NCBI RefSeq assembly: GCF_023370075.1
Contig: NZ_CP097150.1
Location: 248,001 to 312,000 of the forward strand
Source: Deinococcus sp. QL22
GTDB lineage: Bacteria > Deinococcota > Deinococci > Deinococcales > Deinococcaceae
Length of the DNA stretch: 64,000 bases
Direction: 5' to 3'
A model generated the notes under the pieces. It was not told the origin of the DNA. It ran no database searches and was given only the letters and a program-made list of their open reading frames with translations. The position numbers were made by a program, and so were the translations under genes. This document shows, piece after piece, positions 9,379-18,317 of this stretch; position 1 is the stretch's first letter; each line of letters starts with the position of its first letter.

Positions 9379-9875
9379 TCTCTCAGCTCGGTGCTCGGTT
9401 CAGCCAGAGCAGCCAGAGCAGCACCGCTCAGCCCATAGTCAATCCAGATAGGATTGGCCTGAGCACCCAGCCGTTCGTAAAACCGTTGCCCAGCGGTATT
9501 CCAGTTGGCCACCGTCCAGCGAACCGATCCGCAACCCCGTGCGGCGGCTTCTCGGGCTGCGGCACGCATTAGCCCCTCCCCGATCTGCTGCCCACGGGCA
9601 GCCTCTGTCACGTACAGCTCTTTGATGTACAGCGTGGGTTTGGCCGTGGCCGTGAAAGGCACCAGGTAGAACACCAGCATCCCTACCAGGTTACCGCCCT
9701 GTTCGGCCACGAGGGCAGAGAAGTCAGGCGGATCTTTGCGAAAGCCTTGCTCCCGCAGGACATGTTCGTCCACTGCAAAAACATCAAGGTAATGTTCAAA
9801 TTCAGCCAGTGCCCGCATCAGAGGCAGCAGGTGTGGAATGTCCTGTTCAGTGGCCAGGCGGATGATGGGGGTCAT
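9375..9875 (-). CDS. GNAT family N-acetyltransferase
   Basis: A 166-residue cytoplasmic acetyltransferase. The acetyl-CoA-binding motif A is clear: LYIKELYVTEAARGQQIGEG, with the R/Q-x-x-G-x-G/A-type pyrophosphate loop. It is followed by the helix LMRAAAREAAARGCGSVRW and motif B NTAGQRFYERLGA. It is the first gene of the minus-strand operon (GNAT, EamA, FMN-binding protein, B3/B4) and lies 55 bases from the divergent MocR regulator. The acceptor substrate is unknown; polyamine/diamine or amino-acid acetylation is typical of this subgroup. Confidence 0.9.
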   Translation of the reverse strand: MTPIIRLATEQDIPHLLPLMRALAEFEHYLDVFAVDEHVLREQGFRKDPPDFSALVAEQGGNLVGMLVFYLVPFTATAKPTLYIKELYVTEAARGQQIGEGLMRAAAREAAARGCGSVRWTVANWNTAGQRFYERLGAQANPIWIDYGLSGAALAALAEPSTELRE

Positions 9876-9930
9876 ACCGAGTATCCTGACGGCTCAGTGG
9901 TCTGACGGGAAGGACCAATTGGGGAGGAAA
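9876..9930. promoter_or_regulatory. Divergent promoter region with a CTGACGG direct repeat
   Basis: The 55 bases between the GNAT operon and the MocR regulator must hold at least part of both control regions. CTGACGG occurs twice in direct orientation (9886-9892 and 9902-9908), 16 bases start to start. MocR/PdxR regulators are known to bind direct repeats near their own divergent promoters, so this is a plausible operator. The ribosome site GGGGAGG (9921-9927) belongs to the regulator. No convincing -35/-10 pair could be fixed. Confidence 0.4.
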
Positions 9931-11415
9931 ATGACAAACCATTTGCCCGTTCGGTTGCGGGAGAGCACGGTGGATCTGCCTTTGTCCTTGGAGCGGGCCA
10001 GAAACCTGCCCCTAGCACCACAACTGGTGGCGCAGCTCCGCGCCGCCATTTTGAGTGGGCAAGTCCAGCCAGGCACTCGCCTGCCCAGTACCCGCACGCT
10101 GGCCCAGGTGCTGGGCATCAGCCGGGGAGCTGTCGTTACAGCTTACGACGATCTGTTGGCGGCGGGCTATCTGGTCGGCCGCGTCGGGGCAGGCACCTAC
10201 GTCAGTGCAGACGTGCCGGTCATCCAGGCCGCGAGCCCAGGAGCCAGTGCCGCTGAAGGGGTGCCTCGCTGGCTGCGCGGTTCACCGACAACCCCGGACG
10301 TAACCGCGTCAGGCACCGGTGAGGACGTCATCGACTTCCGGGTGGGACAGCCAGCAGTAGCCAAACTCTCGGACGCGGCCTGGAAGCGGGCCTGGCGCCG
10401 GGTGGCGGAGGAGGCACTGCCCGGTGCGTATGCAGACGCGGCAGGGGATCCGGAGTTGCGGGCCGAGGTCGCCGCCTATCTGGGACGTTCCCGGGGGCTG
10501 CTGTGCCGCGCAGAGGATGTGGTGATCACCAATGGAACCATTCAGGGGCTGCACCTGGTCGCGCGGGCCGTCCTCGCGCCTGGGGACACGGTCGCTTTTG
10601 AGGAGCCGGGCTATCGCCTGGCTCGGCAGGTACTGCGCGAGCGGGGCGCCCAGATCTTGCCGGTGCCCGTGGACGACGACGGCCTGCGGGTGGCTGAGCT
10701 CCCCATCGGCGACGGCGCGCCGCCCTTGGTCTACACGACCCCCTCGCACCAGTTTCCCCTGGGGAGTCGCCTGTCGCTCCCCCGGCGCCACGCCCTGTTG
10801 GCCTGGGCACGGGAGCAGGACAGCCTGATCGTGGAAGATGATTACGACGGCGAGTTCCGCTACGACACCGCCCCCTTACCCGCGCTGGCCTCCCTCGATC
10901 CTCACCGCGTGGTGTACTTGGGCACCTTCTCTAAAGTGCTGTCCCCAGCCCTGCGGGTGGGATACATCGTGGGGCCAGCTGTGCTGCGCGAGCGGTTGAT
11001 TGATCTGAAGACCATCGCCGACTACCACACGTCCTGGCCGGTGCAGCGGGCCCTGACCTTCTTCCTGCGCTCAGGGGATTTAGAACGGCATCTGGGACGG
11101 ATGCGGCGGGTGTATGCCCGCAAGCGAGAACTGCTGGTGCGCGAATTGGCCGGAGCACAGTCTGTAGCGCGGGTGGGTGGCCTAGAAGCGGGCTTCCACG
11201 TTCACCTGGAACTGGACGAGCGCCTGAATGCAGCGGAAATCGTGCGCCTGGCAGCAGAGCAGGGTGTGCGCGTCAGTGTGCTCTCGCCCTTCTATGTCTC
11301 GAACACCGCACCGGGCGGGTTGCTTCTGGGCTACGGCGGGCTGGAGCCTGCACACATTGTGCGGGGCACTCGGGTGCTGGTCGAGGTGCTGAACCGCTTG
11401 GCCGTTCCCTCTTAA
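9931..11415 (+). CDS. MocR/PdxR-type regulator (GntR HTH fused to PLP aminotransferase fold)
   Basis: A 494-residue transcription factor. Residues about 15-85 are a GntR winged helix (LRAAILSGQVQPGTRLPSTR, then VLGISRGAVVTAYDDLLAAG). A linker leads to a fold-type I aminotransferase domain (about 125-480) with TNGTIQGLHLVARAVLAPGD, VEDDYDGEFRYD and the PLP-lysine motif YLGTFSKVLSPALRVGYI. The in-frame sequence upstream of ATG 9931 overlaps the divergent gene and is not family-like; this ATG has GGGGAGG four bases upstream. It is divergent from the GNAT-EamA operon, which it probably controls in response to PLP or an amino compound. PdxR control of B6 synthesis is an alternative, but no pdxS/pdxT lies nearby. 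Confidence 0.92.
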   Translation: MTNHLPVRLRESTVDLPLSLERARNLPLAPQLVAQLRAAILSGQVQPGTRLPSTRTLAQVLGISRGAVVTAYDDLLAAGYLVGRVGAGTYVSADVPVIQAASPGASAAEGVPRWLRGSPTTPDVTASGTGEDVIDFRVGQPAVAKLSDAAWKRAWRRVAEEALPGAYADAAGDPELRAEVAAYLGRSRGLLCRAEDVVITNGTIQGLHLVARAVLAPGDTVAFEEPGYRLARQVLRERGAQILPVPVDDDGLRVAELPIGDGAPPLVYTTPSHQFPLGSRLSLPRRHALLAWAREQDSLIVEDDYDGEFRYDTAPLPALASLDPHRVVYLGTFSKVLSPALRVGYIVGPAVLRERLIDLKTIADYHTSWPVQRALTFFLRSGDLERHLGRMRRVYARKRELLVRELAGAQSVARVGGLEAGFHVHLELDERLNAAEIVRLAAEQGVRVSVLSPFYVSNTAPGGLLLGYGGLEPAHIVRGTRVLVEVLNRLAVPS

Positions 11416-11504
11416 GCATTCCGGCGGCGCTACCACCACGCCCCGTGGCATCGGTAGAGGGCGTGTGCTTCGCCTGCACCCAGCAACCTTCAAGACCTAA
11501 CGGA

Positions 11505-12318
11505 CTGGTTGTGTTGCCTTAATGGGCTTAAGGTAGGCTAACCCGCCGTGACCGACGCCAAGCCTTACCGCTACCGGTTCCCCATGACCATTGTCCAGCA
11601 CGCCCAGAAAGCTGTACCACCGCTTTCCTTTGAGTGACCGTGACGTGCAGGAATTGCTGCACCAGCGCGGCCCAACAGGTGAGTCACGAGACGCTCCGCG
11701 AATGGTGCATCAAATTCGGACCCCTCTTCGCTGAAGACCTGCGCCAGCGGGAACCCCGACGGGGTTCCCGCTGGCATCTCGACGAGCTGTGTCCGACTGT
11801 GGACGGCGTTCGACACGGGCTGTGGAGGGCCGTGGACGAGCACGGTGTCGTGCAGGGCATTCTCCTCCAGCGGCATCAGGACACCGAAGCCGCAAAGACC
11901 TTCCTGACCCGGCTGCTGGGTGAAGATGATGTCCCAGAGGTCATCCATACCGATCAGCTCCGCAGCTCCGGGGCCGCGATCCGAGAGCTATTCAGCCTGA
12001 TCAACGTCGACCATCAGCAGGTGATCTCCACGGCCCAGTGCAATAACCTCACCCTCCAATCCCACCGGCCCACACGGCGACGAGAGCAAAGTCAGCAAGG
12101 ATTCAGACGGCGAAAACGCGCTCAAGAATTCCTAAGTTTACATGCCCGAATGACCAATTTTCACCATCATTCCTGCACCAGCGTCACCGCCGCCACCCGG
12201 AGAAATAATCAGAACACAGCGTTCCAGACTTGGTCAACCGTTGCGGCAAGGGCGATCTAAAGTTCAGACTATTCCTGCCCTTGTCTTGCCGTGACGCCAG
12301 TTAAGGCAACACAACCAG
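11505..12318 (+). mobile_element. IS6 family element, copy A, with perfect 16-bp terminal inverted repeats
   Basis: CTGGTTGTGTTGCCTT (11505-11520) is matched exactly by its complement at 12303-12318, giving an 814-bp element. The flanks do not show an 8-bp target duplication. The right end abuts an ISL3 gene fragment, so this copy inserted into, or formed a deletion in, an ISL3 element. Four other damaged copies and one solo end of the same family lie in the window. Confidence 0.88.
11548..12260 (+). pseudogene. IS6 transposase of copy A (frameshifted, catalytic Glu replaced)
   Basis: The GTG at 11548 starts the family N-terminus (TDAKPYRYRFPMTIVQHA). At least two frame changes occur before about 11675, after which VSHETLREWCIKFGPLFAED reads through to 12260. 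The first Asp (WHLDELCPT) and second Asp (HTDQLRSSGAA) of the DDE triad are present. The Glu region, which reads NNMIEQSHRPTRR in copy B, reads NNLTLQSHRPTRR here, so the catalytic Glu is lost. The transposase is therefore doubly inactivated. Confidence 0.85.
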
Positions 12319-12537
12319 TTAAACTTCTCGACCCAAGCTCGGAAGATCTGTCAAATAACGCGTGTAATGGCTATGGACGCTGGATGAGGGCCTATGGCAA
12401 CAAGGGCACTCCACTTGAAGCTGTGTTGATTTGGCCTGAATAACCACTGCTGACTGATCGGGGTCACAACAAACGGCAGTCACTTCCAAGTCGTCACCGC
12501 CCAACAGCACGGCGCCTAGCGCCACAGGTTGAGTCAT
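12319..12537 (-). pseudogene. ISL3 family transposase, N-terminal fragment
   Basis: The first 72 residues resemble the ISL3 N-terminus: a leader, then TAVCCDPDQSAVVIQAKSTQ and the zinc-binding pair CPCC followed by SVHSHYTRYLTDLP. The frame is cut at the right end of IS6 copy A (12318). The rest of the transposase is absent on the far side of that element, so a deletion accompanied or followed the IS6 event. Confidence 0.75.
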
Positions 12538-12539
12538 AG

Positions 12540-12618
12540 GGCTTCAGAAAACCATATTCAGCCCATCTGCACCAAAAGCGTGCAAGAACCACAAAGGCCT
12601 TGCAATATCACAATTGCA
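12540..12618 (-). repeat. Left terminal region of the ISL3 element
   Basis: Upstream of the ISL3 fragment the minus strand begins GGCTCTTGCAATTGTGATAT at about 12618, a GGCTCTT-type end as expected for ISL3. The stretch GGCCTTGCAATATCACA, with nearby GCACCAAAAG and GAACCAC, recurs at 29708-29753, which shows it is a mobile-element end. Confidence 0.65.
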
Positions 12619-13367
12619 AGAGCCATTGTCCGCCCTGACACTGGTGAAGACGACCTTTCAGGCCTTAAAGGAGGTGACTGGGTGCCTCCGGTCAATTCAT
12701 CTCTCTGACGAAGACAGCAATCGTAGACTTTAGCCAGTTGTGCCAACTCACTTGGCTTAGCATAACGATGAGAATCGTAAGAATCTTGTCGGAGCTGTAC
12801 CCTCAAACTGGAACGAGAAGATCCGTTCTTCATAAGTGTTCAGTCCGCCCTACACCGACATCTTTTGGGCCAATCGTTTCAGCAAGTGGACGAGCAAGCG
12901 GAACTGAAGTATCTCAAGGAGTGAGATGGTTTGCGCCCTGCTGAATGAATTTTGGGTGGTCAGAAAGAGGCTGAACACTGTGCAATTGCAGTGTCGCCCA
13001 GCCGATCTAAGGAGTCCTGAAGAGAGCTACCTTCAAACTGTCCTTACTGCCTTGAGCGGTCTGTACAAGTGCTGGGGAGCAAGGAAGGGGAGGGGAGAGC
13101 GGCCTCCCCCTCCTGCGGTATTTGAACCCGTCTTGCTGAGAACAGGGGGACGAGATCTGCAAGGGAAGGACTGCGGCTGGCGCAGCCTTGGGCGGGTGTA
13201 CCACCTGCGAAGTACTCACGCCTGGGGGCTACCCCACCAGTGGCAAGCTTTGAGGATTCAAGAACAGTTCACCGAGCTCCAACACCACGTGCCACGCCAA
13301 GCAACCGTTTCAGTGTGTGACAAGTTGCCAAGCCTCTTCGGGCACTTCAGTTCACCCATGACAGCCC
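12619..13367. other. Gene-free stretch of about 750 bases
   Basis: Several short open frames are present but none has family-like content. A G-rich/C-rich pair (GGGGAGGGG near 13089 and CCTCCCC near 13105) could form a hairpin. TTCAAAT within a GGG..CCG context near 13115-13125 recalls a tRNA T-loop but no cloverleaf can be drawn. Probably decayed DNA plus the promoter of the next gene. Confidence 0.5.
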
Positions 13368-16040
13368 ATGCCTAAAGCCCTTATCCGGCCGACCATCACG
13401 GTAGATATGAGGCAAGGCAACATCCTTGAGGCAGATCAGGCGGTTTCGGTCTTGCTGCGCCCCCTAGATATCAGCAGCATGCGTTTCACTGCCCTCTGTT
13501 TGCCCCAGAAAGCCAAACGTCGATGGAGTCAACTGCTTGCTGCACAACCGGGGCAGACCATCACGGTAGAGTGGCAGGCTGGATTCCAAGCTGACCTGAT
13601 GGTTCAGTTGACCCGGTTAGACATCAGCAGTCCCGTTCATACACGCCGTTTTGCCGTGCATGCCCTGACGCCGGACGAACAGCAGGATGCCGCGCTCCAC
13701 ACTGTCGCTGAACAGGTCATGGCGTTGGTAAGCAATTTGGTGCTGTTCTTAGACGCGGAGAATTGCATCACGTATGTCAGTCGAAGCGTGACCCAGTACC
13801 TAGGGTATGAGGCACTAGCACTGTTGGGACAATCCATTTTCCACTTGTTTGACGAGACACAAGGCCGTCAGCTTCAGCAGCAGCTTCGATCCCCTCAAGT
13901 TCAACCCCACCAGACCTATCCAATTCAGCACCACGACGGGTCTGTGAGGCTGTTGGAAGTGACTTGGTCAGACCTGTTGGATGATCCTTTGGTCAAGAGC
14001 GTCATTGTGGTGGCCCGGGACGTGACGGATACCTCTCAGGTTCAAGCCTTGTTGAGCAGTCAACACGCGTTTTACGAAGCGATTTTGGAGGATTTGCCGA
14101 CCCAGGTGGCAGTTCTGGATGCCCGGGGCCGGTACCTGTATGTTAATCCAGCAGCCATCCGTAATCCTCAGATACGAACCGGCATTCTCGGTCTCACCGA
14201 TGAGGAGTACTGCCAGTGGCGGGGTCATGACCCCGCCATTGCACAGCAGCGTCGAACACACTTTCAGGCGGCGGCACAAAGCCGCAGCAAGGTTAGTTGG
14301 TCTGAAGTAATGTACGACAAGGCTGGACACTCCCAGTATCATCAGCGTCATTACCTGCCCACCTTTGATTCCTCTGGAGAACTTACCCGCATGATTGGCT
14401 ACGGCCAGGACGAAACACCACGCCAACGGCAGTTGGAGCTGCAGATCCGTCAAACACGCATCCTCGCTCTTTCGACCCAGAATGCCCCACTGTCTGATGT
14501 CCTTGGGGAGGTGCAGGCCGCCTTAGAGCACCATTATCCCCAGTCCTATGCTGAACTGTCTCTGGGTGGGTCAGCTCCTGCAGAGGTCAACGTGCTTGGA
14601 AACCACTGGATTGCCCTTCAAGGAGAGCAGGGACATCCGGTCGGGGGGCTGTATCTTCAGGGAGTTTTTGAACCCCCTCAAGAGGTTCAGCGTGTTCTGG
14701 CTTACCTTGCCCAGGTGGCGGGCCTGGTCATTGAGCGGGCGCAGTCGTTGGCGCGGCTCAAACGGCTCGCCTACGAAGATCCGCTCACGGGACTCCCCAA
14801 CCGTGCCGCACTCAGTCAAAAGCTGACAGACCATATTGCTCTAGGACGTCCATGGACTGTGGTGGTGCTCAATCTCGCTCGCTTTCGCCAGATCAATGAC
14901 CGCTACGGTTACTTGGTGGGTGATGAGGTGCTGCGGCAAGTGGCTCAGCGCCTCCTCGCCTGTCTTCCCCCTGCCGGCTCGGCCGCACGGTTGGGAAGCA
15001 ATACCTTTGCCCTGCTGCTGCCCCTGGTCACCACAGCGTCCACCCTAGAAGCGCTGACCAGCTCGCTCGCTCAACCACTCTTGGTTCAACAGCATGCGTT
15101 GTATGTGGACATCCATGTCGGCGTCCGACCTTGGCTCTCCGGTTTTAGTACGGCCGAAACCTTACTGCAGCAGGCGGAACACACCATGCGCCGGGCCCAG
15201 CACTTGGGGCAGTCCGTCTCTCACTACGACGCTCAAACGTATGTCGTGGAGTTGACGCAAGATGCCCTCGAAACTGAACTTCACCAGGCTGTCGAGGCTC
15301 AGCAACTTACTCTGGCCTTCCAACCGTTGGTGCATCCCCAGACGCGACGGCTACACAGTATGGAGGTGCTGCTGCGGTGGGATCACCCACAGCGGGGGAT
15401 GATTTCACCAAGCGTGTTTATTGTGCTTGCGGAACAGAGCAGTCTGATTCTCCGGCTCGGACGTTGGGTGCTGCATCAAGCCTGCCTGGAGGCCGCACGC
15501 TGGCCCGGTGGCCCACTCCGAATCAATGTCAATGTATCGGCCCATCAGGTGGAACAAGCAGAATTCGCCCAGGAGGTGGAAGAAATACTGCAGCTGACCG
15601 GTTTGCCCTCAGGGTACCTAGAGTTAGAGATCACAGAGGGCGTGCTGATGCGGGCCAACCGGACAGTCACCAACGTGCTCAACCAGTTACATGCTCTTGG
15701 CGTTCGGCTGGCCTTAGATGATTACGGAACAGGGTACGCCAATCTGGCTTACCTCAAACGCTTTCCATTGGACGTCCTGAAAATTGACCGCAGTTTCGTC
15801 CAAGGCCTGGGAGCCGACGTCGCCGACCAGCGCGATTTGGCCATTGTTCGTTCCACCATTGCCCTCGCCCATGAATTAGGTCTGTCTGTAGTGGCCGAAG
15901 GTATCGAACGTGCCGAACAGCTTTCCCTCATCGCAGCGTTGGGATGTGACTTGGCGCAGGGCTACTTGTTCTCTGCCGCATTACCGTTGCCTCAGGCGCA
16001 GGAGTGGGCAATACAGGGCCCGGACTCACCCGAGCTCTGA
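13368..16040 (+). CDS. PAS-PAS-GGDEF(degenerate)-EAL protein, probable cyclic-di-GMP phosphodiesterase
   Basis: An 890-residue cytoplasmic protein. It has an N-terminal region of unknown fold (1-100), a PAS domain (about 115-220, LVLFLDAENCITYVSRSVTQ), a second PAS domain (about 232-350, VAVLDARGRYLYVNPAAI) and a GAF-like segment. The GGDEF domain (about 465-620) keeps DPLTGLPNRAAL, but the GGDEF signature is replaced by LGSNTF (542-547), so synthesis is not expected. The EAL domain (about 630-885) keeps the key motifs: EVLLRW at 666, INVNVSAHQ, LELEITEG, ALDDYGTGYANL, LKIDRSFVQ, VVAEGIE and AQGYLF. It probably degrades cyclic di-GMP, with the GGDEF remnant as a regulatory or GTP-binding module. 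Confidence 0.92.
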   Translation: MPKALIRPTITVDMRQGNILEADQAVSVLLRPLDISSMRFTALCLPQKAKRRWSQLLAAQPGQTITVEWQAGFQADLMVQLTRLDISSPVHTRRFAVHALTPDEQQDAALHTVAEQVMALVSNLVLFLDAENCITYVSRSVTQYLGYEALALLGQSIFHLFDETQGRQLQQQLRSPQVQPHQTYPIQHHDGSVRLLEVTWSDLLDDPLVKSVIVVARDVTDTSQVQALLSSQHAFYEAILEDLPTQVAVLDARGRYLYVNPAAIRNPQIRTGILGLTDEEYCQWRGHDPAIAQQRRTHFQAAAQSRSKVSWSEVMYDKAGHSQYHQRHYLPTFDSSGELTRMIGYGQDETPRQRQLELQIRQTRILALSTQNAPLSDVLGEVQAALEHHYPQSYAELSLGGSAPAEVNVLGNHWIALQGEQGHPVGGLYLQGVFEPPQEVQRVLAYLAQVAGLVIERAQSLARLKRLAYEDPLTGLPNRAALSQKLTDHIALGRPWTVVVLNLARFRQINDRYGYLVGDEVLRQVAQRLLACLPPAGSAARLGSNTFALLLPLVTTASTLEALTSSLAQPLLVQQHALYVDIHVGVRPWLSGFSTAETLLQQAEHTMRRAQHLGQSVSHYDAQTYVVELTQDALETELHQAVEAQQLTLAFQPLVHPQTRRLHSMEVLLRWDHPQRGMISPSVFIVLAEQSSLILRLGRWVLHQACLEAARWPGGPLRINVNVSAHQVEQAEFAQEVEEILQLTGLPSGYLELEITEGVLMRANRTVTNVLNQLHALGVRLALDDYGTGYANLAYLKRFPLDVLKIDRSFVQGLGADVADQRDLAIVRSTIALAHELGLSVVAEGIERAEQLSLIAALGCDLAQGYLFSAALPLPQAQEWAIQGPDSPEL

Positions 16041-16273
16041 AGCCCGCGATCCTGAAGAGAACCGCTCCAGTAGTCATCGACAGTGCAAAGCCGGTAGTCG
16101 CACCTATGCCCAAGCTGGCGAGCTCCGCGCTCAGGAGTATCTCGAAGTGGGCTTGAGTTGGTTTCGCACATGGCTGGTTAAGCCACCTGAGCTTGGCGTT
16201 CAAACTCCTGTGGTGTCAAGTAGTCTATTGGTACTCCGTTGACTCTCGAGAAAAATGCCCTTGTGGACGGTGT

Positions 16274-17490
16274 TTAGGTGACATAGCGCGAGAGGGGCTG
16301 CCCTTGTGCCACAGATCTGAGCAACGCGAGCAGCGTCTTGGGTGGCTCAGCTGTTGTGAAGGCACCCCACGCTTGCCAGATCCAGACGAAGGGTTCCAAA
16401 TAACAGCGCACGCGGCGAAGAGCGGCGCTCCAGGTCAGCGGCGGCTGAGCTGCTGCTGACGGCGGTTCATGTCCATCGCCGTGCGGCTCTGTCGTGGGAT
16501 CGTCATGCGTGGGTTGTGTGGTTGACCAATACAAGAAACAGAATGCGATGCAGACGAGGTTCCAATGACGGCGGAGGGCCAGGTCTGAGCGTGCCTGACA
16601 GTGTGTCCAGCCCAAATGCTGCTTGACCTCGCGGTAGGCCTGTTCAATTCGAGGACGCCGAGCATACAGCAGGGCGATCTCCAAAAGGGACGCTGGCGGC
16701 GTCTTGGCCTGCCACACCACGGTGTCCTGCTCACTCTCGCGGAGATTGGAAATCAGATATTCCGTGCGATCTTCTGGCAACTCCACCGGATCCGGCGTGA
16801 CGACAATCCGCCGAAAAGTTTGGTGCGGCCCGAAGGGGCCGCACTGTCGTTCGGCGACCCATTTGATCTCTTGATGTCCATTGGCATACGTGCGCACGAG
16901 AGGTTGCCAAGCCGCGCACGCAGCGCCAGCTCCAGGGCGCTCCCGGGTTGATCTGCAGGCCACCACGTATGGGATGCGGGCAGGGCCAACACGAAGGGAA
17001 TGTGCTGACGGATCAGGTGGGTCTGGAAGACCTCATTACGCCCGTAGAAACTGTCTGCGATCACCGCCCGATACGGCCAATCGAATCGAACCGCGTCAAT
17101 CAGGTCAAGCGCAAGTTGGGGTTTCGTTTTGAATGCGGGATCACTGGTTTTCCGTTCAAAATGATGCGCTGGTGTATACGGCACGAATTTCAAGGGGACA
17201 GAGGCGTTTGGCGTGTCATACAGCACATGGACGGTCACGATTCCCGAATCGACCTTGCCCAAACTCCCCAAATATTGCTGACCCACATGCGCGGTGTGCG
17301 TGCCGTATCTCCGGTCGCCTGTCTCGTCAATCACCAGCACCGCGCCGTCACACGGCGCAGTGCTGACAAGGCTTCGCAGCATGGCTAACCGCGCCTCATT
17401 CAACCTTTCTCGAGAAAAGACCTTGCGTGTCGAGCAGTCAGGAAGCACGCTAAAGCCATGACAGCGCCTACGTTGTCCAAGAAGCTGTGG
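16274..17490 (-). pseudogene. IS701 family transposase, 5'-truncated and frameshifted
   Basis: The minus strand from about 17490 reads a DDE endonuclease (AVLVIDETGDRRYGTHTAHV, GQQYLGSLGKVDSGIVTVHV, VIADSFYGRNEVF). Near 16910 the frame shifts: AAWQPLVRTYANGHQEIKWV continues in the second frame to QAYREVKQHLGWTHCQARSD and a stop at 16274. The N-terminal DNA-binding part is missing because IS6 copy B begins exactly where it should be (17492). Inactive; family assignment is from the VIDETGDR and LGSLGKVD motifs. Confidence 0.82.
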
Positions 17491-17491
17491 C

Positions 17492-18275
17492 GGTTGTGTT
17501 GCCTTGATCGGCCCCAAGGCAGATGGAGGGCAGGGATGACCTGAGGTTCAGGTCATCCCTGCAGCGGTCGCTGCCCACGTCTGGAACGCTCATCTCTGGT
17601 TGATTCGTCTGGTCGTGGCGGAAACGCCCCTTTGAGGAAGGTGGAGGTTCAGAGGTTCGACCGTGCCAGTGAAGGAATTCCTGCGCTCGTTTCCTCCGCT
17701 CCAATCCCTGTTGTTGGCGTTCCTGACGCCGTGTCGGTCGGTGAGATTGCTCAATCATGTTGTTACCGTGTGCCGTAGAGATCACCTGGTGGTCGACGTT
17801 CATCCGGCTAGGGAGCTCCCGGATCGCCGCCCTGTATGAATGACCTCAGGGACGTCATATTTCCCCAGGAGCCTGGCCGGGAAGGTCTTTGCGGCTTCAG
17901 TGTCGCGGTGCCGCTGAAGGAGGGCACCCTGCACGAATCCGTGCTCATCGACCGCCCTCCAGAGCAAGTGGCGGACGCCATCGACGGTCGTACACACCTC
18001 AATCAGAGGCTAGCGGGAACCCCGACGGGGTTCCCGCTGGCGCAGTTCTTCTGCCAACAACGGCCCACACTTGATGCACCATTCGCGGAGGGTCTCGTGG
18101 CTGACCTGTTGGGCCGCGCTGGTGGAGTCATTCCTGAACGTCTCGGTCGCTCAAGCGAAAACGGTGGGAGAGCCAAACGGCGTGCTGGATCATCGTCACC
18201 TTGAATCGGTGACGGTAGGGTTTTGGGTCAGTCACAGCGGGTCAGCCTCCCCCGATCCGGTGAAGGAAACACAAC
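17492..18275 (-). mobile_element. IS6 family element, copy B (degenerate)
   Basis: The ends GGTTGTGTTGCCTT (17492-17505) and AAGGAAACACAAC (18263-18275) are imperfect versions of the copy A ends. The minus strand holds scattered transposase segments in different frames: RHRF near the start, VYDRRWRPPLALEGGR, then NVDHQVISTAHGNNMIEQSH and RPTRRQERQQQGLERRKRAQ. It keeps the catalytic Glu but is multiply frameshifted. It truncates the IS701 gene on its left and ends about 40 bases from the stop of the REC-GAF-GGDEF gene. Confidence 0.82.
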
Positions 18276-18317
18276 TGTTTCGGGTGAATGTGGTTATCCC
18301 CCGCAGAACCCCCAACC

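Noticed and set aside
13095..13140. tRNA-like T-loop (TTCAAAT) on the minus strand
   Set aside because: The neighbouring arms do not pair and no acceptor or anticodon stem can be drawn.
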